The notes below the pieces were generated by a model that was not told the origin of the DNA, did not search any database, and saw only the letters and a list, made by a program, of their open reading frames with translations. Below, one piece after another: positions 33,978-46,130 of a stretch of DNA of 64,000 nt. The stretch's first letter is position 1. Each line of letters starts with the position of its first letter. This DNA is from Macrolepiota albuminosa (lineage: Eukaryota; Basidiomycota; Agaricomycetes; Agaricales; Agaricaceae). The stretch is from the NCBI GenBank assembly GCA_027475525.1, contig JAMWFC010000082.1, positions 3,164,115-3,228,114 on the forward strand, in the 5' to 3' direction. A program made the translations under genes and the position numbers.

Positions 33978-34566
33978 TTACCGTTCGAGTTAGCGGGTAT
34001 CCACCCGAAGGTTACATTTATAATGTTTATATATTACGCGGTGGTTAATCTATAGCCATGCCAATTTCCGTGTGTCCTGCTTATTTGTGGGTGTTCCTGG
34101 AGCGGCTTTCCACGAGTCCCCTCCTCTCTGCGGGACCGTCAGTTCTCCCTTCTCAATACTTCGGGTTTACTCCTGTGGTTACTCTTTCTTACCAAGAAAC
34201 TACCAAACCACCATTTTTCGTCATTTCGGCGTGAAGAGTGGGCTACTTTGCATCTGAGGACATTTATGTGTGGTCTGGTATGATCCGTTCCGACCCTGAT
34301 TTCGGGAGCAACCTCCGTTCTTGAGAGATTCCGAGCATTCCCGAGTCTCCTCAGGCGAGTTCGATTTCACTCTGCCACTAGGAGTCTCGTCCTCTGGGGG
34401 ACGCGCTTGGGTACAAGGACACCAAGTTAACACAAGGGGGGGCGCTTGGGAGCGGGCTAGGCTCTACTCTGTTCGAGTGACATTTCGAAATCGCAGAAGG
34501 CGTGTTAGGCGCAGCTGCTGTACCCAGGGTTAGTGGGCACATGGTGGTTAAAGGTTAAGGGCCCCC
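33978..34566 (-). promoter_or_regulatory. 5' leader of the LINE
   Basis: About 590 bp between ORF1 and the right target-site duplication. LINEs carry an internal promoter in this position; I see no TATA box. The outer end reads GGTTAAAGGTTAAGGGCCCC on the plus strand just inside the duplication. Confidence 0.5.
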
Positions 34567-34583
34567 CATCCTCCTCTAAGCTT
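34567..34583. repeat. Right target-site duplication of the LINE
   Basis: CATCCTCCTCTAAGCTT, identical to 26807-26823, at the 5' end of the minus-strand element. Confidence 0.95.
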
Positions 34584-34759
34584 AAGTAGTGTGTCGGGTT
34601 GTGAAAGAGTGACAAATGTGACAATGACAGCATCGGAACTATTCTGATAATCCATGGACGAGGCCTCTGACATTGGGATCTATGAAAGAAGTAAATTGTG
34701 TTAGAACTTGCAATATAGGGATTCGGCAGAGACCGTCGTCTATACCTAGAATAGTACAC
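34567..34759 (-). pseudogene. 5' part of the coiled-coil host gene split by the LINE
   Basis: On the minus strand the frame ending HNPTHYLSLEED reaches the right target-site duplication and continues in the same phase at 26806 as VRVRHQKVSQTPVG once the element is ignored. Its first Met lies at 34759, but a start at the internal MLSLSHLSLF is also possible. A second frame through the same bases (MSEASSMDYQNSSDAVIV) is also open across the junction but stops before the next exon, so I favour the first. No family recognised. Confidence 0.5.
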
Positions 34760-34924
34760 CGTAAGTGAATAGTCCTCAGTGGTGTATAAACCAAACTATA
34801 TTTATGTACCTAGAATAGTACACCGTAAGTGAATAGTCTAGGTACGATGTAATCAGTGTTCATTCGTGTGCGTGTGAATGTTCGTAACGTACCCTCAGTG
34901 GTGTATAAACCAAACTGAGGGTAC
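34744..34924. repeat. Short direct repeats and a hairpin upstream of the split gene
   Basis: ACCTAGAATAGTACACCGTA occurs at 34744 and 34808, and CTCAGTGGTGTATAAACCAA at about 34775 and 34893. The second copy sits in the loop region of an 11-bp inverted repeat, GTACCCTCAGT (34889-34899) and ACTGAGGGTAC (34914-34924). Function unknown. Confidence 0.7.
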
Positions 34925-35296
34925 TCGTAAGGTATAATTGTCCTTGTAACATGCCTTGGACAAAGCAGCTAGCGGTGGCCCTCTTGGCCCCTGACAATGG
35001 TGTGTCCCCTGACAATGGTGCGTGGTACCCCATCACATCGTCACATTCCAACAAATTGTACGAACAAGAACCTGTTTCTCTCCTGAACCTAGTGACAATG
35101 ATCAATGACTACAAGTAGCTATCAGACATAGTGATAAGGAAAGAGCAAGAATGGGACTTGCTCCTTCGAGAGAACAACTGAGGGAGTACAATTTTGGACA
35201 GCCAAATATGACGAGAACAGACATCCTATTCAAATTTTGCAAGGCTCTGAATATGTGTTATTGCTATTTGAAGTTCAATGGAGTCGATTTTCACAA
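34925..35296. other. Interval before the PDC fragment
   Basis: No gene recognised. Contains a 17-bp tandem echo (CCCTGACAATGGTGTGT / CCCTGACAATGGTGCGT) near 34989. Confidence 0.35.
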
Positions 35297-35630
35297 AATC
35301 TACTCTTCTTAGTCATCTTTGACCAGCCAACTTTCAGTGCAAGAGCTTTCTACGATGCTATGGATTGAGGTGATGCCAATTATCGTCTTATTCGCCAACA
35401 GTGGTCACACCATTGGACGCCACATTCGAGGGAGGACTAGGTACATATAAAGCCTTTTGATTGCCACTCCCTGACTAGATGAGGGTTAGGAAATACAACA
35501 ACAATATTTTTTGCTGGAAGTGGGAGTGGACGGGCCTGTTGACGGTTCTCGATGATTGCAAAGGCAGGGAGCTATTCAAACCTTACAGCATACATGCCAA
35601 AGACGAACTGGTTAGCCTGCTAGATGGACG
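35297..35630 (+). pseudogene. 3' fragment of a pyruvate decarboxylase gene
   Basis: This stretch matches the penultimate and last exons of the full PDC gene at 36662-39218. It starts just before QLSVQELSTML (35330), continues VMPIIVLFANSGHTIGRHIR, has the intron at the same place, and resumes KYNNNIFCWKWEWTGLLTVL and KDELVSLLDG. The cofactor-binding NNSGYT of the intact gene is ANSGHT here, codons are inserted in the last exon, and the fragment stops within it, where the 3'-end repeat of the stress gene begins. Everything upstream of the TPP-binding region is missing. It is a dead copy. Confidence 0.85.
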
Positions 35631-35633
35631 ACA

Positions 35634-35800
35634 AAGAAGGTAATGTGAGTGGTGTTAGAATGAGCGCGCGGCGTGAACGAGTGCGATGGTTTTTCTTTTT
35701 TTTTTCTTTTTTTTTTTTTTGATTTCTAGAGACTTTCAATATATATATAAGGGCTTGATCACCTGTAGTCCCAGGTGTAATAATGTTTCCTTGGATTTTT
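35634..35800 (+). repeat. Distant copy of the stress-gene 3'-end repeat
   Basis: AAAGAAGGTAATGTGAGTGGTG, the GAGCGCGCGGCGTGAA word, a T-rich run, then GGGCTTGATCACCTGTAG and CAGGTGTAATAATGTTTCCT reproduce 25496-25640. The GACGACAA just upstream is shared with that copy too. It abuts the truncated PDC fragment. Confidence 0.75.
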
Positions 35801-36617
35801 TACAGTTGCAAGCTGCAAGATCAGCCTTATCAGCTCTATCGACAAATGCTGTCTCATGATGAAAGAAAGTGACGTACAGTCGACTATCTTATAATGCGTA
35901 GAGTTGGGACTACCCTATAAGCTATGCATTATGAGATTCATGCAAGACGATAATGGGACATAATGTGACATATTTGACGACAAGCTTAAGTTAACGCTCG
36001 CAGTGGTGGCAAGCTTCCCCGATGGGGTTTTGATGCTACCCCACTAACACCTTGATTCGCTTAATAGGTCTACCGAGGCTTTCCTTGTGGAATAGTCCTT
36101 AGCTATATTACTTAGCGTAGGTAGATAACATAATTGTAACATTGTAACACTGTTTCAACGTTTCGACATCTACGTACATCTTTGTACATAATATCTAAAC
36201 AGCTTTGAAAAAACTATCTAATCTGCGCAGTCGCTGAGGAAGCTCCAGAGGAAAGTCAGCATCGGCATACTTCAAAGATTGCCGCTCAAGCTTCTCGGTA
36301 AGTAATAGCTGTGCTAATTTTACTAGTTACGCTTCGGCAGAAAGCCCGGCATCTCAACACGTTGACCTTCCTTTGAACAAGCTTTATGTAGACCGCTCAC
36401 AAAAATCCAGGAATCTTGCTATGTTGCTCCGGATCAAACATGACTCCTGCTTTTGACGAACCTTACTCCGCCTACAGTTAAGTATCTATGCTCCAGGCCT
36501 CAGACGCGACGTCAGAGGAGGGATCAGCAATTATGGAGTGGGATTCCGCGAGTATACTCGTGTTGCGAGAGGAGCAGATGTACAGAGTTACTGAACCATA
36601 TTGATTTACGGAAACCG
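35801..36617. other. Upstream region of PDC copy A
   Basis: No coding sequence recognised. TAGCGTAGGTAGATA near 36115 resembles 16405. The 3' end should hold the promoter of PDC copy A. Confidence 0.4.
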
Positions 36618-36625
36618 TATAAAAG
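36618..36625 (+). promoter_or_regulatory. TATA box of PDC copy A
   Basis: TATAAAAG lies 37 bp before the ATG at 36662, in a GC-balanced context. Highly expressed glycolytic and fermentation genes often have such TATA boxes. Confidence 0.6.
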
Positions 36626-36661
36626 GAGTATCGCCTCATAACACCCCCAGAAATTACCTTG

Positions 36662-39218
36662 ATGTCGGAAGTTCTTTCCTTGAACAGTCACTCCCATTTT
36701 CAAGACGATGATTTCAAGGACGAACAAATTATTGCTGTCGGAAACTACCTCCTCTCTCGTCTCGAACAGCTTGGCGTTACCGTAGGTTCAATGTGTTTTA
36801 ACCTATGACTATCTTAATCTCGTGTAGCATATTTTCGGCGTCCCGGGAGACTTTAATCTCGGTTTCTTGGTGAGTGCCCCGTCTCTCTTAGAATTTGGAC
36901 TATCGTACCGAGTAACGTTTCAGGACCTCATCGAAGATCATCCTACCATCGAGTGGCGTCTCTCTTAGAATTTGGACTATCGTACCGAGTAACGTTTCAG
37001 GACCTCATCGAAGATCATCCTACCATCGAGTGGGTTGGCAACTGGTATGTCAATAATGTACATAACCATACATCAAAAGCTTATATGAGGCAGCAACGAG
37101 CTCAATGCCTCCTATGCAGCCGACGGGTATGCTCGGGTAAATAATACAATTGGTGTGGTTTTGACTACGTATGTATCTTTGACTGAAGACGTCCTCACTA
37201 TTGTGACTGACACTAATGCAGCTTTGGCGTCGGGGAGTTGTCCGCGATCAATGGCATCGCAGGAGGCAAGTTCAACATCTTCTAACGCATAAAGTCGATG
37301 CCCATATGAATTCTATTTTGTTTGATATCAGCATTCTCTGAAATGGTCCCAGTATTGAACCTCGTCGGAGTTCCCAGTACAACTCAATTGAATTCTAAAC
37401 CATTGCTACATCACACTCTGGGTGACGGGCGGTACGTCGTCCTCTCTCATGCATTCAAACTTGTTATCTGAGCCACCGTCAGCTTCGAGGTGTATAATCT
37501 CGCAGCACAGCATTTCACATTCTCTCAGGCCTGCGTCAAGAACAAGGAACATGCACCAAATGAGATTGATCGTGTCCTCACCGACTGCATAACCCAAGTC
37601 TGATCATGTTTTCTACAATGTCTTCTAGGATGCTAACGGAACTACGTCGTCCAGGCTCGTCCCGTGTATCTAACGCTTCCTACAGATCTCGTCTCTGCCA
37701 AAATATCTTCCCAACGCCTTCGAACGCCGCTGACCCCCAATCCACCTGTTGAAGTCCCACAACTTCAATCATTTGTCCTCGACTTCATTGTCAAATATTT
37801 TCAAGAATCGGAGGGAGATGCAGTCGTCTTGGTCGACGCATGCGCCATCCGGCACAGTGTTAAGAAAGAATTAAATGAATTTGTTAAGATCGGGTTCCCT
37901 GTGTTTACAACGCCAATGGGAAAGACGGCAATTGACGAGAATTTTGAGCGCTATGGTGGAGTCAGTAGTAGAGCAAATTCTCATCCATCACGTCTTGTTC
38001 GCTTATTCCACTGTTTTCAGGTTTACTTCGGGTCTATCAGCCGCCCTGAAATCAAAGAGAAAGTCGAATCTGCAAAACTCGTCCTTTGTGTCGGCCCCTT
38101 GAAGACTGATCTCAATACAGGCAACTTTACCTACAACATTCCTGTTGAGCGTACTATTGAGGTTCGTCTTGCATTTTTAGACATCAGTGATAGTTGGCTG
38201 AAAGCATGTTCTTCTTTTCAGCTACACTTTGACCACACAAAAATCCAGTATGCGGTTTTTCCAGGCATTGGCATGAAGAGCTTGATCCCAAAATTGACGG
38301 AGCGGCTCAAGTCCTTCCATGCTGTCGCGTCGATGATGTCCGTTCCCAAGTTCCTCAATGTTGTCCCTCATGAAGACACGAAGATCATAACTCATGATTT
38401 CTTTTGGCCAAGTGTCGGTGAATTTTTCAGGCCACGAGATGTTATCGTGACCGAAACAAGTATGTGCAGTCTGTTCTGATCAGCTTACCTATTTCCTTTT
38501 CTTTAATTATTTTGTATCCAGGTTCTCCCAATTTTGCCATTCCGGACATTCCGTTGCCTGAAGGGTCCATTCTAGTTAGCCAACTCCTCTGGGGCAGCAT
38601 CGGGTGGTCAGTAGGTATGCCAGTCGTCTTTTCTTCCTTGCTCAAAATTACGCGCTGATGAAGTTGGGATACAGGAAGTTTGTTGGGTGCATCTTTGGCT
38701 GCAAAAAAGAAAGGACTGGGAAGATGCATTCTCTTCATCGGAGATGGTAGCATGTAAGACAATCATCCTTGGAAGAAATCTACTCTCCTTATCCATCTTG
38801 ACTAGCCAACTTTCGGTCCAAGAGCTTTCCACGATGCTGCGGGTTGGGGTGACGCCAATTATCTTCTTACTGAACAACAGTGGTTACACTGTTGAACGCC
38901 ACATTCGAGGGATGAATAGGTATGTATTAAAGCTTTTCGACCGCAACGCCCTGACTAGATATGACCGTTAGGAAATACAATGATATTTTTGGCTGGAAGT
39001 GGACAGGCCTGTTGACTGTTCTCGGTGATTGTGAGGGCAGGGAGCTGTCCAAATCTTACAGCGTGGGCACCAAGGACGAACTGGTTAGACTGCTAGATGA
39101 CCCAGCGTTTGCGCGTGCGGACAGAATTCAGCTTGTTGAGGTCATACTGGACAAGTTTGATGCGCCGAAGTCGTTACGGCTCATGACAAAAGCTATTGCC
39201 GAGCTGAACGCCTATTAG
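36662..39218 (+). CDS. Pyruvate decarboxylase, copy A
   Basis: Thiamine-diphosphate enzyme converting pyruvate to acetaldehyde and CO2 in the cytosol. Exons in order give VGNYLLSRLEQLGVT, HIFGVPGDFNLGFL, DLIEDHPTIEWVGN, CNELNASYAADGYARVNNTI, FGVGELSAINGIAGAFSEMV, the HH pair in SKPLLHHTLGDGR, ARPVYLTLPTDLVSAKI, VVLVDACAIRH, then CILFIGDGS joined to QLSVQELSTMLRVGVTPIIF and LLNNSGYT, the TPP/Mg motif GDGS...NN. It ends KAIAELNAY. About twelve introns. A 77-bp duplication at 36880-37033 doubles an intron end and the DLIEDHPTIEW exon; using the second acceptor (ending 37000) keeps the frame, the first would not. It is nearly identical to copy C in inverted orientation. Confidence 0.93.
36880..37033. 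repeat. Exact 77-bp tandem duplication, copy pair 5 (inside PDC copy A)
   Basis: Bases 36880-36956 are repeated exactly at 36957-37033. The unit runs from within an intron to GAGTGG in the next exon. The sister gene (copy C, about 48345-48418) has this sequence only once. Confidence 0.97.
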
Positions 39219-39610
39219 CATTGCATCTACCTTTCACAAGAAGCAAAATGATGCTTCAGGAGAGCCGATCTTCTATACTCAAGTAGCACGACTCATCCGT
39301 CCGACCCGTCAAGCTTTCTAGGAAGGCCCATCATTACTAGTCTCTTACAGAGTGGAAGTACTTATATCAGGATGTATATAATGAAATCCCTGAGCTTATA
39401 TATGTATTACTTTACAATAAGTGAAGTATGAGAATGTCCTTATAGCATGGTTTAAAACGAACAAAATATCGACAAGGAATGCTTGTATCAGGAAGGAGAG
39501 TATATTAAGAAACCAATATCTTCAGCTCGATTGCAATCACCTCTGAATGTTCCCACGGAAAACCCGTGATACAAGAGCTATTGTTTGGATCTACTTCTAT
39601 GTACACGTCT
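39219..39610. other. Convergent 3' interval between PDC copy A and the M3 peptidase
   Basis: About 390 bp between two converging genes. It is AT-rich with polyadenylation-like words near 39380-39420. No gene seen. Confidence 0.4.
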
Positions 39611-42600
39611 TCAGAACTTGGCAGTAGATAAGGTTCCAAACAGTTCCTTAAGAAACGCTTCACTGTTAGGTGGTCTCCCAAGGAAAGCCTGTTGAAAGAT
39701 ATCCATAGGCCTTCAGCCTGCAAATAATGTGATATATTGGCCTTACCTCGAGGGAATCAAGCTCCTCGCGGGATCCTCCGGGACGGAGGATGTCTTGCCT
39801 GTACCGCGTACCACGCGCTGGGTCGAGGGGGTCGGCTTTAAATACTGTCGCTGTGTGCGAGTAGTTTCAGCCAGGGAAATGAGAAACACAAAAGGCCCAT
39901 AAGTTAAGAGACGTACCATACATGTCCGCCGCGAAGACGAGGGAATAAGTATAGCTGTAAATGACACGACACAAGTAAGCTTTGACCAGATCGGTTAGTG
40001 AGGTAGCATTATTCACCCATAGTATCCGGCGTCGTATCCCCCAGTGATGTGGCCGAATGTACCTGGATACACAGCTGAGTGTACGAAAGCGGAAAAGCCT
40101 GTCAGCATCTACCTTGTCCAGGGCACTCCTTAACTGCCTTGACTAATGACACCTTTTCTCGAAGACTGTTCCAAAGTCTCGTGTAGTCTTCAGCCTCTAA
40201 AAATACAATACAGAAGTAGGTTGTGAATCTCCGAGATTACGTAGAAGAAAGCACCTTGATCAGTGTGAACTTTGAGGTCGAATTTGGCGAAGAATAGCTG
40301 GCGCAGGTAGAACAACCCCACGTTTACGTAGCGACTATAAATACAAGCCGTGTCAAATCGAAGCAAGTTTACGTTGTACCTTGGGAAGCGGAGCGCACCT
40401 CTTGATAATCTTCTCAATGAGCTCAGGTGACAATGGCTTCTTCGTTTCATAATGACTTGACATCCGCTCAAGTACCTTGGATTCCCAGCACCTAGAACCA
40501 AAAGAAATTAGTTTTACGGAGACGCAAATATAAAGGACGAACCAATTTTCGAGCATCTGCGACGGCGCTTCAACAAAATCGCGTGCAACACTGTCCCATT
40601 CAATTTAAATTTGCCAACCTAATGTGATAACAGACTACTACCCACCTAGTGCCGTGGAATCGTGCAAATTTAGTCTTGCTCAACAATCCGTGGAACACAT
40701 GACCCATCTCATGGAAGAAGGTCACAACGTCGTCGTGCCTCATCAATGCAGGTTTTTCAGGCGTAGGTTTAGCAAGGTTAGCAACCATAGCTGCGATTGG
40801 ATAACTCCGCTTGCCATCAGGAAGGTCGTAACCGGAAAGCAGGGGCCAAACTGCGGCATGAGAATATTTGGAGGCTGAAGAAGGACTAATCAGCCAGGCT
40901 GATTGGTGAATAGGGAGATGGTGGGAACCTACCGCGAGGGAAAAGGTCGAGATAACAGTATCCGATAAAACCAGCTTCATCTTTGGCATCTTTTTCCCAA
41001 ACAGTGAATTGTTGCACTTCTGCACGATGGAAACAAACAAATTGAGAGAAAGAAACAACTTGAGTTTAGAACAGACCTGGATGCCAGGTTTCTCCTTGGA
41101 ATGCTTCGAATCTCACACCGAGGAGGCTTTGATAGATCGCAAGGATGGCAGGGACGACAACATCCACCGGAAAGTACTCTTTCACAAGCATATCATCCAA
41201 CTCTAGAGTCTCTTCGGTGTATTTGCGGTCATAATACCTATAGTCCCATATGTAGAATTCACCGTCGAACGGGATGCCCTTCTCCTCATGCTCTTTCTTT
41301 TTCAGAGCAAGAAGTGTCTCACGTTCCTTTATTCCAACAGGTCGCAGCTTCCTTTCGAGGTCGTTGAGGAACTAGATGTAGAGAGTCTGTCAGATCAATG
41401 TCTTCGTTCAAGGTGCATCGATATTACTTCGTCAACGTTTTTGCCAGACTTGACCATCTTCTCTTCGGTGATATAATCGGCCCTAACATCGTAACTTGTG
41501 AGTAAACACAACACGTCGGAATGACGGCACGGTCTAACCATGTCTCGTAGCCAAGTAGTTTCGCGATCTTGCGACGAAGATCGAGAGCCTTGCCCAGAAT
41601 AGGAACGTTAATCTCGAGACGGCTTTCATGACCTTCCAGGGCACGTCTACGTGTTTTGGGGTCTTCGGCAAATTTGAACTGGTTAAAGCCATGAGAAAGC
41701 GAGCGAGGGTATGACAAGTGGAATTACAATTGGGAAGATATCCGGAGTCTTGAAGGTCACGTCATAGACTTCTTGCCCGTCCTGTGTGCGTTTCGTATAC
41801 CCGGAGATGACATCTTTAGGGACACCTTTGAGTTCTTCCTCGGTGAAAGTAATTACACCCTAAGATTTGAGCTCAATTCAAGAACCGGCCAGGTCAGCTA
41901 AAACAATGACAACTAACGTTCTCCTCGTTGAAGTTTTTCTACGAAACAGTCAGCGACAGAAAGGAAAAGCTACCTGGTAAACGTACGCTGAAATCTAAGC
42001 ACGCTTGTGAAAGCTCCTTCTTCAGAGCAGTCAACTCAGCTCGTTCCTTCTCTGGAAGAGCAAGACCGGCGCGTGTTCCATCCAAGATCTTGTGTTGGAT
42101 GATCGACGATGATACGGTGATATATAACTTGTAGAACGCACCGACTTATCCGCAAGGCGCTTTTCCTCAGGTGAAAGTTTCTCCCACTCCCCAGATTCTG
42201 CTAGATTTTTCTTGGCTGCGACCTTGGCATTGTACACATCGAGTCGCATCGATGACTCGATTCCGAATTCACGGATAACCGACTCAGCTTCATTGGAGGC
42301 ATCTCGAAGTTCTTTGCTGGGAGAGACATTTTGATAGAACGCAAGAGGTTCCGTTCCAGCTTCAAAGCGTGCATCAGCCTCGGCAAGCGCAACCTTGAAT
42401 ATTGATCAGAACACAAGTCCCCCGAAACTTGAATATACCTACGAAAACCTGTTCGATTCTCTTTAGATGATTCTCGAAGATATAAGACAGGTGCATACTG
42501 AAGTGAAGTTGCAATCCTTCGGAGCCAAAGTACCTATGGCGTCCTGAACGGCGCGGTTCGCAGCAATGTACTCGTTGGTGAGACGAATAATATCTTCAGG

Positions 42601-42876
42601 GGAGTGGCTCCATGACGGCGCGGACTGTGGAGGGACAAGGGACATAGCTGTTGTAGGAAATAAGAGGAGGTTAGATTTGGCAGTGGCTAAAGACCTGGTG
42701 AAGGCTCGGCTTCTACATGATGTTGGATTGGCCCGGATATCTCCCGCCATCGATCTGAAGTGTACCGCCGCAAATCCAGCTGCAAGGGCTCCTCCCCATC
42801 CCCAGAAAGTTTTCGACCTGGCGAGATTTGGCAGTCGTCGTGTACAAGCACATACCGCCATTGGTGACAACGCCAA
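39611..42876 (-). CDS. M3 family zinc metallo-oligopeptidase (thimet oligopeptidase/saccharolysin type)
   Basis: M3A oligopeptidases cleave short peptides; the yeast member is saccharolysin (Prd1). Minus-strand exons give, in order, SHSPEDIIRLTNEYIAANRA, ESVIREFGIESSMRLDVYNA, EWEKLSPEEKRLADK, KRTQDGQEVYDVTFKTPDIF, RRKIAKLLGYETW, YIWDYRYYDRKYTEETLELD, FRFEAFQGETWHP-type residues near 41090, then MRHDDVVTFFHEMGHVFHGL with the HExxH zinc site, KTKFARFHGT, RDFVEAPSQMLENW, YVNVGLFYLRQLFFAKFDL and GYDAGYYGYTYSLVFAADMY. It ends NSEAFLKELFGTLSTAKF at 39611. More than ten introns. The N-terminus is uncertain: from 42876 it includes an Arg-rich and hydrophobic stretch (FWGWGGALAAGFAAVHF) resembling a mitochondrial leader, while 42645 would give a plain cytosolic start (MSLVPPQ). 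Confidence 0.9.
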
Positions 42877-43050
42877 CGGGCTAAATTTTCTTCGAGGAAT
42901 GGGTTGATCTTATCTTATCCGACCTTTAGCTATTCAAAAGCAGGATCGTTGATAATAATCGAAACAAGCGCTAATTCTACAGTAGAAGGACAACAATAAC
43001 GATTTAATATTCTATAAATTTGGGGAAGACGTGTGTGATCATTTATTGCT

Positions 43051-45528
<2,478 letters not shown>

Positions 45529-46130
45529 TTTGCGAAGTGACAGTTTGCAAAGGCAATGGCGGATTGACAAAATGTTTAACGGAGTCTCATATATATCACT
45601 CAAGCCGATGACGTCGATGTAGCACAGTTTCTCGTTACATAACCTCGGCCTCGGAAATTTTGAAACGTGCATCACCAAGTCCATCCGAAATGAAAGAAAG
45701 CCTCGCGGACTACAAAGCAATGCCATTTGGAATGGCCGAAGGAAGACCCACCACAAATCCAAGCTTCGAATAGGTGCCCATTGATAGAAGAGGTGAACCA
45801 GGTAAACGATCTGCAGATTGCAATTTTTGCGCTCAGGTCAAGCAATTTCTTTGGCTGGTTAAATGGTATTGTGTAAGACAGGCGCGAAGCGAACATGGCA
45901 AACGAAGCTTAATGAGTCCGAATGAGCCATGATCTGCCATGATCCAATCATAATTTGATAGTCATGTGAGAATTTCAATGATTTATTTGAGTCAACTTGG
46001 AATCATGGTCTGCACGAACAGGTTACATAAATACACGGCATAAGCCAACTGCATATCTTGGCAACTATTAAGAATCAGTCGGTACGATAAGGATTTGTCA
46101 GAGGTCAATATTTTGACGCGGTAATCATGG
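45529..46130. other. Interval between PDC copies B and C
   Basis: About 600 bp with the promoter of copy B and the 3' flank of copy C. The open frame continuing upstream of copy B towards 45762 has no conserved sequence. No gene seen. Confidence 0.4.

Larger units (their letters stand above)
26824..34566 (-). mobile_element. Full-length non-LTR retrotransposon (LINE)
   Basis: The element is about 7.7 kb on the minus strand. From its 5' end it holds a leader (34566-33978), ORF1 with a zinc knuckle (33977-32475), a 412-bp spacer, ORF2 with endonuclease, reverse transcriptase and RNase H (32062-27020), a short 3' UTR (27019-26867), and a poly(A) tail seen here as T (26822-26866, two of the Ts shared with the site duplication). 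Perfect 17-bp direct repeats flank it at 26807-26823 and 34567-34583. Long terminal repeats are absent. Both ORFs are open throughout, the tail is long and the site repeats are identical, so insertion looks recent and the element may be active. The domain order suggests the Tad1/I-type group of fungal LINEs; a phylogeny would be needed to place it. Confidence 0.95.

Noticed and set aside
34744..34840. Possible sixth 77-bp tandem duplication
   Set aside because: The repeated word is only about 32 bp and the offset is 64 bp, so it does not belong to the 77-bp series.
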